Origin: Ochotona curzoniae
Taxonomy: Eukaryota; Chordata; Mammalia; Lagomorpha; Ochotonidae
Assembly (NCBI RefSeq): GCF_017591425.1
Contig: NW_024464918.1
Span: 25,138,001-25,202,000, forward strand
Direction of reading: 5' to 3'
DNA: 64,000 nt
Shown: positions 39,476-52,640 of the stretch, piece by piece
Layout of the letters: each line of letters starts with the position of its first letter
Numbering within the stretch: the stretch's first letter is position 1
Notes under the pieces: generated by a model
Databases searched by the model: none
Told to the model about the DNA's origin: nothing
What the model saw: only the letters and a program-made list of their open reading frames with translations
Made by a program: the position numbers and the translations under genes

Positions 39476-40633
39476 AAAAGCACACATGAGGAAGAGAACT
39501 GCTGTCTCAGAGGCTGTATGCCTGTGTGCAGTGTCACTTCGCTTGACGTTGTCATTTGTTCCCTACACTACCTGCACCAGTTCACATCCCGTCATATTAA
39601 ATATGATAGCATGTTTAATTCACTTAAGAGTGCTTTAAAAAAAAATGCAGAGCTGATCTATCATGGTCTGCTATATCAGTCTGTTCTTTTGTGATGAGAG
39701 CTTTCTGGACTTTTGCAGTAAATCCTCCCTCCTCTGAGCAGGCTTGTGGAGGTGACCTGGAGGTCACCAGAAAACCGTAAGTAGTGAGAAAGGGCCAGAC
39801 TTGTGGTAAGCCCTTCTCCCTTCTGCCTCTGTTCCGCTTCAAATTGCAGCTGGTATAGTTTTATATGGTGGACTCCTGCTTACATTTTGCACTTAAAAAA
39901 AAAACCAAACATTCATAATGGTACAGAATTTGCTCTGAGATTTGCTCTGAGAAACATGATGGAATACATTAACTTCTAAGAGAAAACACTAAGGAAAAAA
40001 ACAAGACTCTGTCATATAGCTTTTGTTGGTACAGGAAAGACAGTCTGCTGGGAGAGAGAAAGAAAATCCTTAGCACAAAGTCCTAGGCCCTAGAACCTAC
40101 ATGCCAAAGTCAGACTTAGTGAGCAAAAGCAGCTTTTGGAAGACAGAGATTCGCGTGCGGCCCTGCTGATGGAGCTGTAAGGAGACAGTGAATTCATCTG
40201 TGAAGACAGTCCTTCTGGACTTTGCGGAAACCAGAAAGTTTGTGTGCTCTGGCTACAAACCAAGTCACAGATCTCCTGTGAGCTGCCCTCCAGAGCTCTG
40301 ATTGGTGCCTTTGCTTCTGGCTAATCAGACGGTCCTGCTAAGGAAGCAGTTTCCTCTTGCAGGGGCTTGCATCCTAAATTGTAACCTCTACTCTCTTTCT
40401 TCTCCTGCTGCTGAGTGAGCTCCTTCAGTGAGGGAACAAACTCCTTTAGGCCTTCCCAGTTGGCAGGAAGGTCAGGGCCAGCCTCTTATGAAGGTGAAGT
40501 AAGAATACTGAAGTCCAGGTTATAAAAACTTTCCCAACCACAACCCAGCACTGGAGATACTTTCCAAAATGTGGGGGAGTCTAGCTCATTCTTCCCTGGG
40601 GATGATAGCTACATGGCCTCACTGAGCAAGAGT

Positions 40634-40677
40634 GTTTTGTTTTGTTTTGTTTTGTTTTGTTTTGTTTTGTTTTGTTT
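40634..40677 (+). repeat. (GTTTT)n microsatellite
   Basis: Almost nine perfect GTTTT units. It yields a Phe/Cys/Leu-type artefact frame in the plus direction. Confidence 0.95.
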
Positions 40678-40832
40678 GTGAAATCTGTGTTTCCAGAAAT
40701 ATGTTTCTACCCACAGCACATGCGCAGAGACAAAGGGATCAACATTCTACTTTATTGGTTGCTTGGCTTCGCCCTCCCCCCCCCCGCCTCCACCTTTAAC
40801 TCCTTGCCCTCCCTGCATATTTATATTCTTAC

Positions 40833-40864
40833 TTTTCTTTTTCTTTTTCTTTTTCTTTTTCTTT
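40833..40864 (+). repeat. (TTTTTC)n microsatellite
   Basis: About five TTTTTC units in a pyrimidine-rich block. Confidence 0.9.
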
Positions 40865-41587
40865 CATCAATTTGTATTTCAGTCTGCTTTTACAATTCCC
40901 TCCATGGTGGTTGCTTTGTTCTGCTTCACTTCATTTCTTTTATGCAACTTGCTTAAGTTTAAAATGATATGTTTCTTGAATATGGCTAACTCACATGAGA
41001 ATATGTTTCCTGGCACTCTGCCACTGCCTCGTCACTGGGCTCTCCGGATTTCAGGCTTCTTTCCCCAGGAATGCGCAGCACTGTTCAAGATAGGATAATA
41101 GAATCCAAAATTTCTCTCCCAAGAAAGGCATGTAGACTGATTTTTCTTACCTGATCAGTATAGAGGATGAGGAAAGCATTACCCTTGGGCAGCAGAAACA
41201 TTAAAACTGAGTAACACTCAGTCACATGCTTCTAATCCCCACCCTTTGCATGTATCAGTGGAACTTCCACTGTGTGTCAATCCATGGACATTCCCCCAAG
41301 AAGTCTTTGCTTCGTGGATCTTGGAATTGACCCATGTGAAAAAACCTTGATCATTTCTTCCCAGATTGTGAAAGATCTTTAGATCTTGAACTCAACCACT
41401 TCATGACCAATAGCTGTAAAAATTCAAGTTCTTCCTCAGAAAACCTTAGGTATTTTACCTACTGTGCCATGCAAAATACAAAGGAAATGAACTCACTCAC
41501 TGTTGCTGATATCACGGCAGCCAGAAAATGAAACTACACATACAGGGTTTAATTGAAGAAAGTAATAAAGTGAGTTTTCAAAATGTA

Positions 41588-41876
41588 TGTGTTTGAAAGG
41601 CAGAGTGGCAAACAGAGGGAGAGATAAGACACAGAGAGAGAGAGACCTTCCACCCACTAGTTCTAAGCAGCCACAACAGTTGCAACTAGCCTAGGCCAAA
41701 GCCTGAGACCAGGAGCTCCACCCAACAAAGATGTTATCATCCACTGCCTCACAGATGCATTGGCATACAGCTGGACCTGGAGACAGAGTAGCACCACAAG
41801 TCAAACCAGGCACTCAGATATGATAGGCAGGCAACCCAAGCAGCAGCTTGGCTCACACTACCACAACACCATCCCC
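41588..41876 (-). repeat. CSINE, old
   Basis: Minus-strand copy: 'gtttgaaaggcagagtgg', a purine-rich part with AGAGAGAG, 'accttccacccactag', 'gaccaggagctccacc', 'catacagctggacctgg' and a degraded head. Confidence 0.7.
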
Positions 41877-42387
41877 TAAGGAATTACTTACAATGTACAT
41901 GGAGCTAACAGGGATAGTGAAGCCTCAAGGATCAGCAACAACCAGACAACACTTCCACTCCTATAGAAGTCAGGTCAGAGCTGGGGCTGGGATGAAAGAA
42001 CTGCTGGCTGGTCAAGTGGCAGTGGGGAGACAAGCTTCCAGCTGGTCTCTTCCTGCCTTTATCCAACTGCTTCCATTGGTCTGTTCCCAGCAGGGGAAAT
42101 CAGGTGAAGTTGTCATGGAGCAGCCTACTACATGGTAAAGAAGAGTGAGGAATGAGGCAGTGGGTGGGTCAGGGAAAGGCTGACTCTGGTGGGCAAATGG
42201 AAAAGAACAAGCATTGCAGTTAGAAGTAAGCAGATTTGAAACTTGCTCAAGACTGTCTTTACAAAGGCAACTCTATGCATGAAACATACGATGTTGGCCA
42301 GAGGTAGTAAACGGTTGGATTTGCCATGAAGAAGCACTGTGGTTTTCAGAATGACCTTAGATGTGTGAGTTGAAACCAGTGTATAAG

Positions 42388-42465
42388 AATTTCACTGTCT
42401 GTCTCTCCTCCTCTCTATATATCTGACTTTCCAATAAAAATAAATAAATCTTTTTAAAAAGAGAA
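42388..42465 (+). repeat. CSINE 3' tail only
   Basis: A severely 5'-truncated copy: 'ctgtctgtctctcctcctc', 'tatctgactttccaataaaa' and an A-rich tail. This is the usual shape of an aborted L1-driven insertion. Confidence 0.8.
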
Positions 42466-42589
42466 TTTCACTGCTATGATAGGTGGACCAATGTGTTTAG
42501 CTAGAAGAAACCTTTTAGAGAGTGTCTCACTCAACCTTTGCTCTTCAGAGATAGGAAAAAATGAAGTTCTTCCTTTTTTTATGAGACAG

Positions 42590-43460
42590 TGCTTATTGAT
42601 ACCTACTAGATATCAGGCTTAGGCTATGTCCCGATAATAAGAATGCAACAGGGAGCAAGGCCAAACCATGCTCCAGTAGAGCTTATATGTGAAAGAAGAA
42701 AGAAGCAATAAACAATAAAACACTGTGAGTCAAAAAGAGATAAATCTAAGAAAAAAAAGAAGGTGAGATAGTGGCTGAAAAATAAAGGAAGGCAGGACAT
42801 GCATTTATCATTTACACCGTAAAAGTGAAGTATCTGTCTGATTGATACTCCAAGCCCGGAACCTAAAGAGGGTAAGAAATGAACCCCAGGGACCTCCAGA
42901 GCAGAGACATTACAGGCTTAAAGGAAAGAAAGTGATGGGCGCCATTAGGGAGCCTGCATGGTGTTAAGCTCCATGCACAGATGAGCTGGGCAACCAGCTG
43001 TGATCAAGCGTGAGGAGCCCTGCAAGCTCTGTGGAACTTTGCATTTCATGGTCAGGTTTGAGGAAGCCAGGAGATGGTGCTGAGCAGAGCACTGATACGA
43101 TGTTTGCTTGATGCACTCTCCCTAGAAGCCACATGACAACAGACAGAAGGAGAGTGTGGGCAGAAGTAGGAAGACCAGGGAGGGAAGACGACAGCTGAGG
43201 ACAAGAGTGAAGGTGGAGATGGGATTGGAGCTTGAATCTGCTTGAATGTGAGCTGGCACACATCACAGGTGGAGGAGGTGCAGGCTGGTGAAGAACTGAA
43301 GTCAAGGATGACTCCAGGCTTTTTGGACTTGAACACTAGGAACGAAGGAGTTGACTTGACTGAACTGAGAGCAGGCTTGGCAGAGCAGGGGATAAATAGG
43401 AGGGACGAGGGACTTGGAGAGAATTTTAAAGGACCTTCAGATGTCTGTGCAAAAAAATAG
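42590..43460 (+). repeat. L2 LINE relic, long
   Basis: L2 landmarks in order: 'cctactagatatcaggc', 'gcaacagggagcaaggcc', 'gcagagcactgatacgatg', 'gtcaaggatgactccagg' and 'gagagcaggcttggcag'. The copy probably continues after the inserted elements at about 43773-43930 ('cttgaaccctggagcac'). It is non-coding. Confidence 0.75.
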
Positions 43461-43469
43461 TGTATTAAA

Positions 43470-43670
43470 ACATGTAGGAGGGGACTTCAAAATTTATGAA
43501 AGCAAATTTATTTTGGCATAAAAAATGCTTAAGTGTATATGTAGTTCTTCCATAGTATGCATTTTCAGTTGACTTTGTAAAAACTCCTCCAACACATAGT
43601 TCTGAATTGATTTTGCACCAAAATGAGGAGCTTATATTTTTATCCATTTCCACACTACTTGAAATGTACT
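43470..43670. repeat. Nested small TIR (MITE-like) elements
   Basis: One copy spans about 43476-43596, starting 'ggaggggacttcaaaat' and ending 'gtaaaaactcctcc', so its ends are imperfect inverted repeats. A second partial copy follows (43600-43670, 'gattttgcaccaaaatgagg' then 'acttgaaatgtac'), as if the first had landed in the second. Confidence 0.5.
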
Positions 43671-43682
43671 TATGTATTCAGA

Positions 43683-43699
43683 TGTGTGTGTATGTGTGC

Positions 43700-43749
<50 letters not shown>

Positions 43750-43772
43750 GGAGAGAGAGAGATGAAGCTCGG
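43683..43772 (+). repeat. Compound (GT)n(GA)n microsatellite
   Basis: An imperfect GT block about 35 bp long passes directly into a GA block about 50 bp long. The purine/pyrimidine asymmetry of the GA part could adopt triplex structure. Confidence 0.95.
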
Positions 43773-44059
43773 AAGCTCAGGAGAGGAGCTGAGACTCTAA
43801 GCACAAATTTGGGTGCAGGTTTTAAAGTTGTTAGAGGATGAGGTATCTTGCAGAGTGAGTGAAGCTATCCAAGAAAAGAATCTTAGCCTTGAACCCTGGA
43901 GCACACTACTATCACCAAATGATGACCTGCTATGCTGTATTTAAGACACTTCTAAACTCTTAAATTGAGCAGTAGATATACCTCTTATGGTAACTTTGAA
44001 ATAAATATTATGTCATTGAAATGTTCACAAAACTGAAAGCTTGATACTTTACTGGCTAA

Positions 44060-44290
44060 CATTTATCTTTTTTGACTGTCTTGGCACTTACTGTGTGCTG
44101 CACTCAGGCTAAGCAATTGACATACATTGTCTTGGTTTTCTCAAGGAGATTCTGAGAAAATTACTATTATCCACATTTTCAGATTATAAAACCAATGGCT
44201 CAGAGAAGTTAGCCAGTCTGATTAAGTCACACAGTACATGACAATGCTAGAAATCAGACTCGGACAATCTGACTCCAGCTGAAGCAGCAA
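44060..44290 (+). repeat. MIR, well preserved
   Basis: 'cttactgtgtgctgcactc', 'ttactattatccacattttc', 'ccaatggctcagagaag' and 'aagtcacacagtacatgac' give a clear plus-strand MIR. Confidence 0.75.
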
Positions 44291-45404
44291 GTACGAGCTT
44301 AAGTTATAAGTTGGTGGTAGAAGATGTATGATAAGCTTTTCCCTATGCCATGCTGTCTCTTTTACCTCCTTGTGGAGCCACTCAGCAACTGAAAATCACA
44401 CCTAAATGGAAAGCACCCATGTACCAAGGCACCCCCTGTTGGCTTTCCTCAGTTTGTATATTTAATCATATCTCTTTCCCAAACATTATGAAATGCTGAA
44501 GTCTAGTCAAAGACCAAGTTTCTAAATCCAATTGCATTAGTGTCACTCTCTGGCACTAGATCCACCAATCCAAATGCCATGTTGGCTTAACTGTATTGCC
44601 TTGCTGATGGAGCACAGAGAAAAAAACAAAGCCCTGTCTCCTCATGGTGGAGACAGTAAGCTGGGGGAAAAAGAAGCCACACACACATTTCAAGTCACAC
44701 AAAATAATAAACAATGTAGTCTATGTATTTATGCCTGTAATGCATTAACTTTTCTGGGAGAATTAGTCAACTAGCACCTGAATTATTAGGTGGCCAACAC
44801 CTATTCTGGAGATCACATTTAGTGTTGACCTGGCTAGATTCGTAGCAATCCCGGTCCCTATTACGACCCTTTTCTCAAAGAACAGCATCTTGCTGTGTTT
44901 TCTACCAAACCAATGCTTCGGTATTCCAACACAAGCCTTCAGTGATGTAGCTGAACCATAATTGGAACCTTTCAAAGAGCTATTTGGATAAACAAACTCT
45001 CAGTTCTCAGTTATAAATAAACCACTATCAGCCATCTTAAAAAGACAAAATGATAGCAATGTACCAAAATGTAAGGGACACACACCTCAGAACACCAAGT
45101 TATCCAAGACCAATTACATAATCGGTAACTTCCACCACTTAGAGTTCCCAGATTGATCAAAGCATGGCCTAAGTATCGTCTCTCAGGCTTTGCGATCGGA
45201 TAACTCAGTCTGGGTCTGAGTTCCATTTGTGATGATCTTTAGTGGTAGCCTGGAGCAGGTGTCAAATTCCTTAAAACTTTGTTGTTCTCATTTGTAAAGT
45301 GGAAAAAAAAAAAGAAGAATTTCTTGTTCATACAGGTACTGTGACTATATAATCAGAACAAATATAGAACCAACACAGGAATTGAGCTATAATAATTCTT
45401 AATA
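44291..45404. other. Intergenic DNA
   Basis: No recognisable gene or repeat, apart from short A runs. Confidence 0.4.
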
Positions 45405-45605
45405 AATGATGGATTTAATGGTGATGATGATGGTGACAGCGATAACAATGATACTGATGATAATGATTGAGGTAACGGTGATGATGGTGAAGCTTGTGAA
45501 GATGTTAGAAACAATTATGCTGATGATGGTAGAAATGATGAGAATGGTTGCAATAATGATGGTAAAGACAGTGATGATGGTGATGGTGGTGGCAAAAATC
45601 ATCAT
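45405..45605 (+). repeat. Decayed (ATG/GTG)n trinucleotide array
   Basis: About 200 bp of degenerate GATGATGGTGATA-type sequence with roughly 3-bp periodicity. Because the period is three, both strands stay open (Met/Val-rich on plus, Ile/Thr-rich on minus). These frames are products of the repeat, not genes. Confidence 0.9.
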
Positions 45606-45861
45606 CCAGCATTTGAAGACCTGTGCTAATTCTAGAACTCAGTAAAGAATAGATTAGAAATTTACTGGAGGGAGTTACTGCTTTAAAGAGGAATGTTTAA
45701 TGAGATTAAATTAAAATGCCTTGGGTGACAGGGGAGAAACTACTCAACTATTTGTTACGTGAGAATAATTGACATTTATTCAGTGTTTGCTATATGGTAG
45801 GCATGTTCACAATCATTTGTATTTTATTTGATCCTCAAGTATATCATTTGGGGTTTTTCAG
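45606..45861. other. Intergenic DNA with a MIR-like core
   Basis: 'gacatttattcagtgtttgc' and 'tatatggtaggcatgttcac' at 45770-45830 suggest a MIR or related relic. Nothing else is seen. Confidence 0.45.
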
Positions 45862-46171
45862 GATTATTTTTTTATCTGAGAGGCAGATTTACAGAGAGGA
45901 GAAATGGAAAGAAGATCTTCAATCTGCTGGTTCACTCTCCAAATAGCAATAACAGGAACTGAGCTGATCCAGAAACAAACCAGAACCCTCCTTTGGGTCT
46001 CCCACATGGGTGTAAGGGTCCAAGGACTTGGGCCATTCTCTGCTGCCTTCCCAGGCCAGAAACAGGGAGCTGGATCAAAAGTGGAGCAGCTGGGACTAGA
46101 GCTAGTTGCCCATATCAGATGCCCATGCAGCAAGGCAGAGAATTAGCCTGTTGAGCCACTATACTGGCCCC
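45862..46171 (-). repeat. CSINE, full length
   Basis: Minus-strand copy from 'tctgagaggcagatttac' through 'gggtctcccacatggg', 'ggacttgggccattctc' and 'agcagctgggactagagc' to the head 'ccactatactggcccc'. Confidence 0.88.
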
Positions 46172-47659
46172 TCAAAACACCATTTTGAAGAATAAGGTAT
46201 TATTACTTTGTGTCAGATAAGGTCACCCAAGGCTCTAAAAGGTTAAAAGTTCAATTCAGGGATTTTATAGCTGACAGAAACTAAAGCCAGGTATCATAGA
46301 CAGAGTCCCTTGTAGGAACAAATCTTCTCCAAGATTTGTGCTTTTCCATAATTTGAAGTTCATTCATTAACCACAAACTGATTTAGTTACAAGATATGTG
46401 GGCTTCACGTAGCCCTCAGTAACCTTAAGTGTTTCCCATTTTGCTTGATAATCATAGAATTGAATTGGGTAAAACACTCATGATCAGGGCAATCATGTAA
46501 CATGCATGTTAACTATTGTAGGTCATGTTGCTTATACACATCATTTAACAATCACACAGTAGGAAAATGAGGTTAATAAACCAGGCTGAGAGAGGGTGTT
46601 TGGAGAGAGAAGGTGAGAGGGACAGAGAGAACAAGAGAGATTGCACCTGGAACAGTTGGCCCATTTCTTATAAGTCAGCAATGATTCGGGTAGAATTGGT
46701 CTTCTTAGTTAGTTTTCTTATTCAGGTGTAGTTGGTAAACCTTAGTCTCCATTGGTTATGCCCTTGGATGTCATCTTTTTACATCTTTGTGGACATTAAT
46801 AAAATTTCAGGATTCTATGTCAGAATATGAAATCTGTCTCCCTCTGTGTATAGGGATTGAACTCCAGGGCTGTCTTACTCCAGAACCCAAGCTCATCCCC
46901 ACTGCACAGTGCAGCCTGTGTCTCACCAGAGGTACCAGTGGCTGTGCTAATGAGGAGCAGGTCAGTGCGTGCAGAGATGGTACATGACAACATAGAACAT
47001 GTGCTTGAGTCTAGTGAGAAATTCATGCAAATTACTACAGGTGGATTCAAGATACATGCAAGAGTATTAACTCATAGACCACTAACATGCAAATCAATGA
47101 GAGATTTTGGTGGCCCATGCAGCACTTTGAACCTTTTAACTTCAGAAGTTTCACTTTAAAAATCTGCTTTAAAAAACTTTGGTTTGAAAGTTAATCAAGA
47201 GGAAGTGGACCAAATTCCTGATGGCCTCAGTGAACGGGGGCAGTTCCTGCCTTTACTTCTTGCATGTGTTCTAGAGTTTGCCCAGTTTCCACAATTCCCT
47301 GTTTCTTTCGCCTGTAAACGTCACTTGTTTATACACCTCATTTGACCTCTGTAGATCTTTGAAGAATGACCTGCTGATGCAGCTCAGGCCTACGCCTGGG
47401 GCACAGTTCAGGGTGCAGTGAGCAGAGCAGAGGTCCTTGCCCGATAAATACCAACACTGAAGACAGAGAGGAGGACCTGGACCTCTTGCAGATCAGGTGA
47501 GCTCCACCCAGGGAAGAGCAGTTTGTGTTGTGTCAACAAAAGTTTTGCTCTTACCAGTTCTACATCCATCGTCATGGTCTCCTGACCATCAACTACCTCT
47601 TCTCCTTACTGGAAACTCATAATTAATCCATTTCTCTCCCTTTTGCAATATTCTTTTTG
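46172..47659. other. Intergenic DNA
   Basis: No gene is supported. A purine-rich GAGAGA stretch lies at about 46588-46640. The plus open frame at 46857-47159 is short and domain-free. Confidence 0.4.
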
Positions 47660-47922
47660 TTAATTGTTTACTTGAAAACTGAAGAGAAGAGAGAGACCTA
47701 TTTACCTCACTCTCCAAATACCCAGAGCAGTGAAGGCTGGGCCAGGCTGAAGCCAGGAGCCAGGACATCAATCTCAGTACTTGCGCCATCACTTCTGCCT
47801 CCCAGGATGTTCATTAACAGGAAGCTGGCATCAGGGGCACAGTCGGAACTCAATCCCAAATTCTCCAATATAGGATGCAGACACTGCAGGCAGTGTCCAC
47901 CAGTGCACTAAACACCCACTCC
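47660..47922 (-). repeat. CSINE, old
   Basis: Minus-strand copy with 'gtttacttgaaaactgaag', 'ggctgaagccaggagccag' and 'atgttcattaacaggaagc', and a degraded head 'cagtgcactaaacaccc'. It appears to belong to the older subfamily. Confidence 0.7.
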
Positions 47923-50900
47923 TGCAACAAAATTCTGAATTCACTTCTCTTGCCACTTATGTTATTACTGACCACTTTCACTAAAATTGTTGGAAAGGTT
48001 CTTTTCTTGTCTTTAACTTTATAAGTATTTTGCTCATGACAAAGTGAGATCCTAGCAAGCCAAAAATGAGAGGAGAGCTCTCTTTAAGCCTTTTTGTGAA
48101 AAGGTTAGGGATAGATTGGTATAAATAAAAATAGAAGAAAATATCCTGTCTCTATCATACTTCATCATTTCCAAGTCACTTCTACTGTAGGTTGGATACT
48201 ACATTCCAGAAAAGTGGACCAAATGAAAGTAAAACATTCAGTCTTTAGAGGAAACTAAAGCTCAGAAATTAAGCTCTCTTTCAAGTTCAATGGTCAGTCA
48301 GCAAGAGAATGTGGGTTAGTACTCAGTCTGACCCCAAATGATTCACCTTGGTAGCTTTCAGCCGTTGCCTAATCACAGGTGGTTTACTGCCTTATCAGTG
48401 ACTTTTGCTCTGACAGAACTAAAAATGAATGTCAAGGATCTATGTTTTATACACTGCTTCTTCTTTCTTTTCCATCCTTCCATAAGTGATTATGGAGCAT
48501 CCACTTTGCAGGGCACTGAGCCAACTGCACCCACATTGTGATGCCCAAATGAATAATGCCAAGACAAGGTTGTTCAAACATGAAGATAATGCTACCTGAC
48601 ACTTGCATGGTTCCTTAGAATTCCCAATGCCATTTTTTCAGCTGTCTACTAAATATGCCCTCACTTTATACCTTACAGATGCAACTTAAACTCTGGAAAG
48701 CAAAGTGGCATACAACTGGTAAATCTGGGACTCACACCCAGATGTTCATTCACACTTTGGGTCTTTTCACTACTTATACTGTCACTACCTAACAGTGTTT
48801 GTCCCAAAGAAGATGCTCCAGAAATGCTTTCAAAACATAAATTGACATCACAATGCCTCTAAAAGTTAAGCACAATCCATTCAACATTTTTCCTTTAAGA
48901 CCAAGAATAAAAAAATGTCTCTTGGGAAACTTCCAAACCCATTGCTCAGTAAAAGCCAGCAATACCTGAAGTCAATCATTATTATTTTCACCTAAAGCAA
49001 CTTATGGAGCTAGAGAGATAGAAAAATAGACATCCATACTGAGACAGATAACTGCAGATAAAGTTTTTTTCTTCTTAGATTTGTTGACATTCCTCTTTGC
49101 CCAGGGACAGTCTGTTAAGAAGGGAATGTTTTTCCCTACCTACTTCAAACCAAATTCCAGACTCAAAGTCCAATATTGGACAATAAGTAGCAGAGGAACC
49201 TTCTCATGTTCCTTTTCCCTGAATGAGTTTCCAAGTCTCCCATAGGGAGTTCTCTTCTGTTTCACAATTTGGTGAGGGTAGAAGGATGCATGGGGTACAG
49301 TTTGATATAGACACTTTGGCTTGTCTGGATTTATGTATCAGAAACACAGACAAGTAGTCCCGAGTCAGTCCTAAAGGTTGAACCTTCCCTTCTACCTTGG
49401 AATGGTCAGAGCACTACCTCTGCTGTTTTAATCTAGTCTTTCTTGCTCAGTGACCAGCCTAGAGTGAATTATCCCTCTAAGAAAGGGAAGCTACAATGCT
49501 GGCAGATACCTGAGCTACTGTCTAATTCACCAAGTTCCTTCTCCACTCCATGGCCTCTTTGCCTTTTTTTCTGTTCAGCCACAGATCCACAACTTCCAAA
49601 CTCAAAAGGAACACTGGGGAGTTAATAGAAATGACTCACTAGTGTTTGGACTCTACCAAATGTAGGATATGGTGTGGTAGGAGAAAGAAACTTTTTTATT
49701 TTAGGCTTAACCCTCCTGCCTAGTGTCTTTCCATTCTTGTTCCCTCCTGACTCTTTATCAAGGTAGTCTCTGGGCCATCGCAGTGCACCTATGAGCTTCT
49801 CAGAAATGTGAGTCCTCAAGCCCCACTATGCAATATCTATGGCTAGGGTCCAGTAATCTGTGTTTTTGTCATTTGTTTGAGTGAATCTGGTGCATAATCA
49901 AGTCTAAAAATAACTGGTTTAAAGAATTTCTTCTCTTTATTGGATATGTTTCTATCTTCTTAGATGTATATAAATGAATAAAGATTTTTCTAATCACACG
50001 AACAGGTTCTTGGTCTTGAAACTAGTATCTTTGAGATGAATTCAGAGGAAATGTCAGCCTCTGAACATTTAACCCAGTCACTAAGATGACATGAAGGGAA
50101 TATAGGATCTAATATTGAGCTAATTATCCACACCTTTTGGACACTGGGATGAAAAGATCAATATTTTAGTGTTGACATGATGATGAAATGATACCATACT
50201 ATGAAATAGACAACTGAGGAAATTCGTGTCTTCCTCTTCACCCTACCTCTAGACTGTGAGGAATGAGGGATTCCCCAAAATGCCCAGATCTCTCTTGGTC
50301 TGCTTGTCAGAGCAGATGACCATCCCAAAGGTTAGAACATGACTGATACAAGCAATTTATTATGAACTTAAGCAGTCTTGTCTTTATTTTACCTTGTGTT
50401 GTGGTGACTTGTGAAAAAAGAGAGGAAGTAGGCATGAAACTCACAAAGTTAAGAGTTGGTGTTTACAATGAGTTAGTACTCATCCCAAATTATCTAACAG
50501 AGAAAAAGTGACATGAACTTATCCTTCGATGGGTCTTGTGATTTTGGCCTCTAAAAAAGAGCAGAGGAAGTTCAGATTTTCTATACTCTAGACAAAGTAA
50601 TCTTGACAATAACCTCCATCGTTTGGGACTCTGTTCTAATAACTGAATGTGCATTAAATTGGGTATCAGATGCCCGATTCAAGCTCTGAAATGCTGTGAA
50701 TACATTAGTGTGCTGAATCTTCACTAGGATCCTCACTAATGTCCCTCCTCTGAAATAAAGTTGAGAAGACATAGAAGCTATGGGCAGCCCACCTGACACC
50801 ACCAAGGACTGCATTCTGAGGTCTGATCCCAGAGTCTGTGCTCAGAACCACTGACCTTCTAATTCCTGATTCAGCTACCCTAGTAACTCATGCCATAGAG

Positions 50901-52226
50901 TGAACCTTCTGAGTATGGAAAACAGTATTCTACTTTTTGGAAGGGATTGTGGCCCCATGACTTTCTTCTGATTTATAAATCTGTCTCCTGTCAGTTTCTG
51001 TATGACTGGGATCCTGGCAGTTTGGTAAACTCAGCTGATGGAATAAAGTTTTAAAAAACACAAATGTGAGGTCTAGATCCTTTCCTGACTTACCTCACCA
51101 AAGAACTGCCTACCCCAGGAAACCTGCTGGAGGTAACCAGCCAGCTTGACTGCACGTTGTCTTCTTCGATGCCACTTGAGATGTGATGATTCAATCACAG
51201 CTCACAAAATACAAGACACTCCACAGAAAAACCTAAGGTGATTATGTTGAAAGGAGCAGGTCTGCTAGCAGAGGTAAATGTAGCCAGAAATTCTAAGTTA
51301 AAGATGGCCAATAGACTTGAATCTTTGTAACAGATGTATCATTTCATGGTAGTGATTGCTTCCAGCTGTGCAGTAAGGAGGCTTCTGCCGCCCTAGAGAA
51401 TGTCATCGCTGATTAGCAGTGTTTTCTGTGATCACAGCAGATGAGCCAGGAGCCCTTGTGTCACATGTTTACTACCCATTGCTGAAGGTCAGGATTTCAG
51501 ATGATATGGACAGTTACCTTGTATGTAGTATCTAATTACATTTGAATAGAAAACAACAGTTTGAAAATTTTCTATTAATCATTAGTTATTTGAGACCATT
51601 GCACCTTGGGAGGAGTTCTGATACCTCATATACACACTTAATTACTTTTTTTTTACTGCTTCTGTCCTTTGAGATTAGTTTCCACCCTTCATATGATAAA
51701 AAGAAAAAAAGTCCACTCAGTGTAGAAAATGTAAGGGTTTATTTGGGAACCAGATTTCCTTGTGACACACAATAGATTTTGGGAGGTGAATCTGTTTATC
51801 CAACATAATCCCAGAATCATTGAGTTAAACATTCTAGTGAAATAAAAGATAGTTTATTTTTGTTGTAATGGGAGACATGTCTGTTCCTGAAATTGGAAAT
51901 ATGATTCAGGTCCCCCCCCAAGCTGCATTTAAACATCATTATTTACAGATGATTGTGTACACAATTTGTTTTTAAAGTTATAGATAGACTAATAAGATTA
52001 ATAACTTTTAAGCAAGATATAAAAATTATTTCCATATGTTCACAACAATTTGAAAATGAAACTTTTTCATACTATAAATAGTAACTTCAAACATTAATAT
52101 ACAAGTCAGGATAAGGCTAGTAAAGTGTGTATAAAACTGAAAAACACAGAAAATCCTTAAATAAATTAAGAATGCATAAATAAATGAAGGTTCCACCATG
52201 TCTGTTAATTAAAATATTTAGTCTGT
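47923..52226. other. Intergenic DNA
   Basis: No gene, RNA gene or young repeat is recognised over this 4.3 kb. A faint MIR-like core lies at about 48640-48760 ('gggactcacacccagatg'). Open frames are all shorter than 80 codons. Confidence 0.4.
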
Positions 52227-52363
52227 GGGGCCAGTGCTATACAGTAGCAAGCTAAGCTGCCATCTGTGATGCTAGCATTGGTTTGGGAACTAGCTGTTCC
52301 ACTTCCGATCCAGTTCCCTGCTAATGGACCTGGAAAAGCAGCAGAAAATAGAAGCACAGACAT
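52227..52363 (+). repeat. CSINE 5' part, 3' end missing
   Basis: It begins with the head 'ggggccagtgctatacag' and runs through 'ttccacttccgatccag' and 'tgctaatggacctgg', then stops before the CT-rich tail. Loss of the 3' half is unusual, because retroposition normally truncates the 5' end; a later deletion is likely. Confidence 0.8.
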
Positions 52364-52379
52364 TTTCAAGTGTCCTCAT

Positions 52380-52640
52380 ATCTAATGTAAGTTGTATTCA
52401 GAAAATATTTTTGAATTCATATAAATTAAGAGAGAACACAATAGAACCCAACAGAAAAAATGAACAGATAACTTCGTGAGAGGATATGAAGTAATAACTC
52501 AATATCTGACTCATCAGAGAAATGTTAATTAAAACTACAATGAGATATTGTACTGCACCCTTCAGATAGCTACTTTTTAAAAAAAGTAACTTTTGGTCAC
52601 AAATGTTGGTGAAAATGTAGGGTGACTGGAACTCTGATAT
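52380..52640 (+). repeat. Old L1 ORF2 3' fragment
   Basis: 'actcatcagagaaatgttaatt', 'aaaactacaatgagatattg' and 'gaaaatgtagggtgactgg' match the end of L1 ORF2 in plus orientation. The following minus-strand L1 3' end interrupts it. Confidence 0.65.

Larger units (their letters stand above)
39476..41587. other. Intergenic DNA with simple repeats
   Basis: No gene is supported. It holds a 12-bp tandem pair near 39933-39957 (ttgctctgagat type), a run of ten C at about 40777 and the two T-rich arrays listed separately. Confidence 0.4.
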
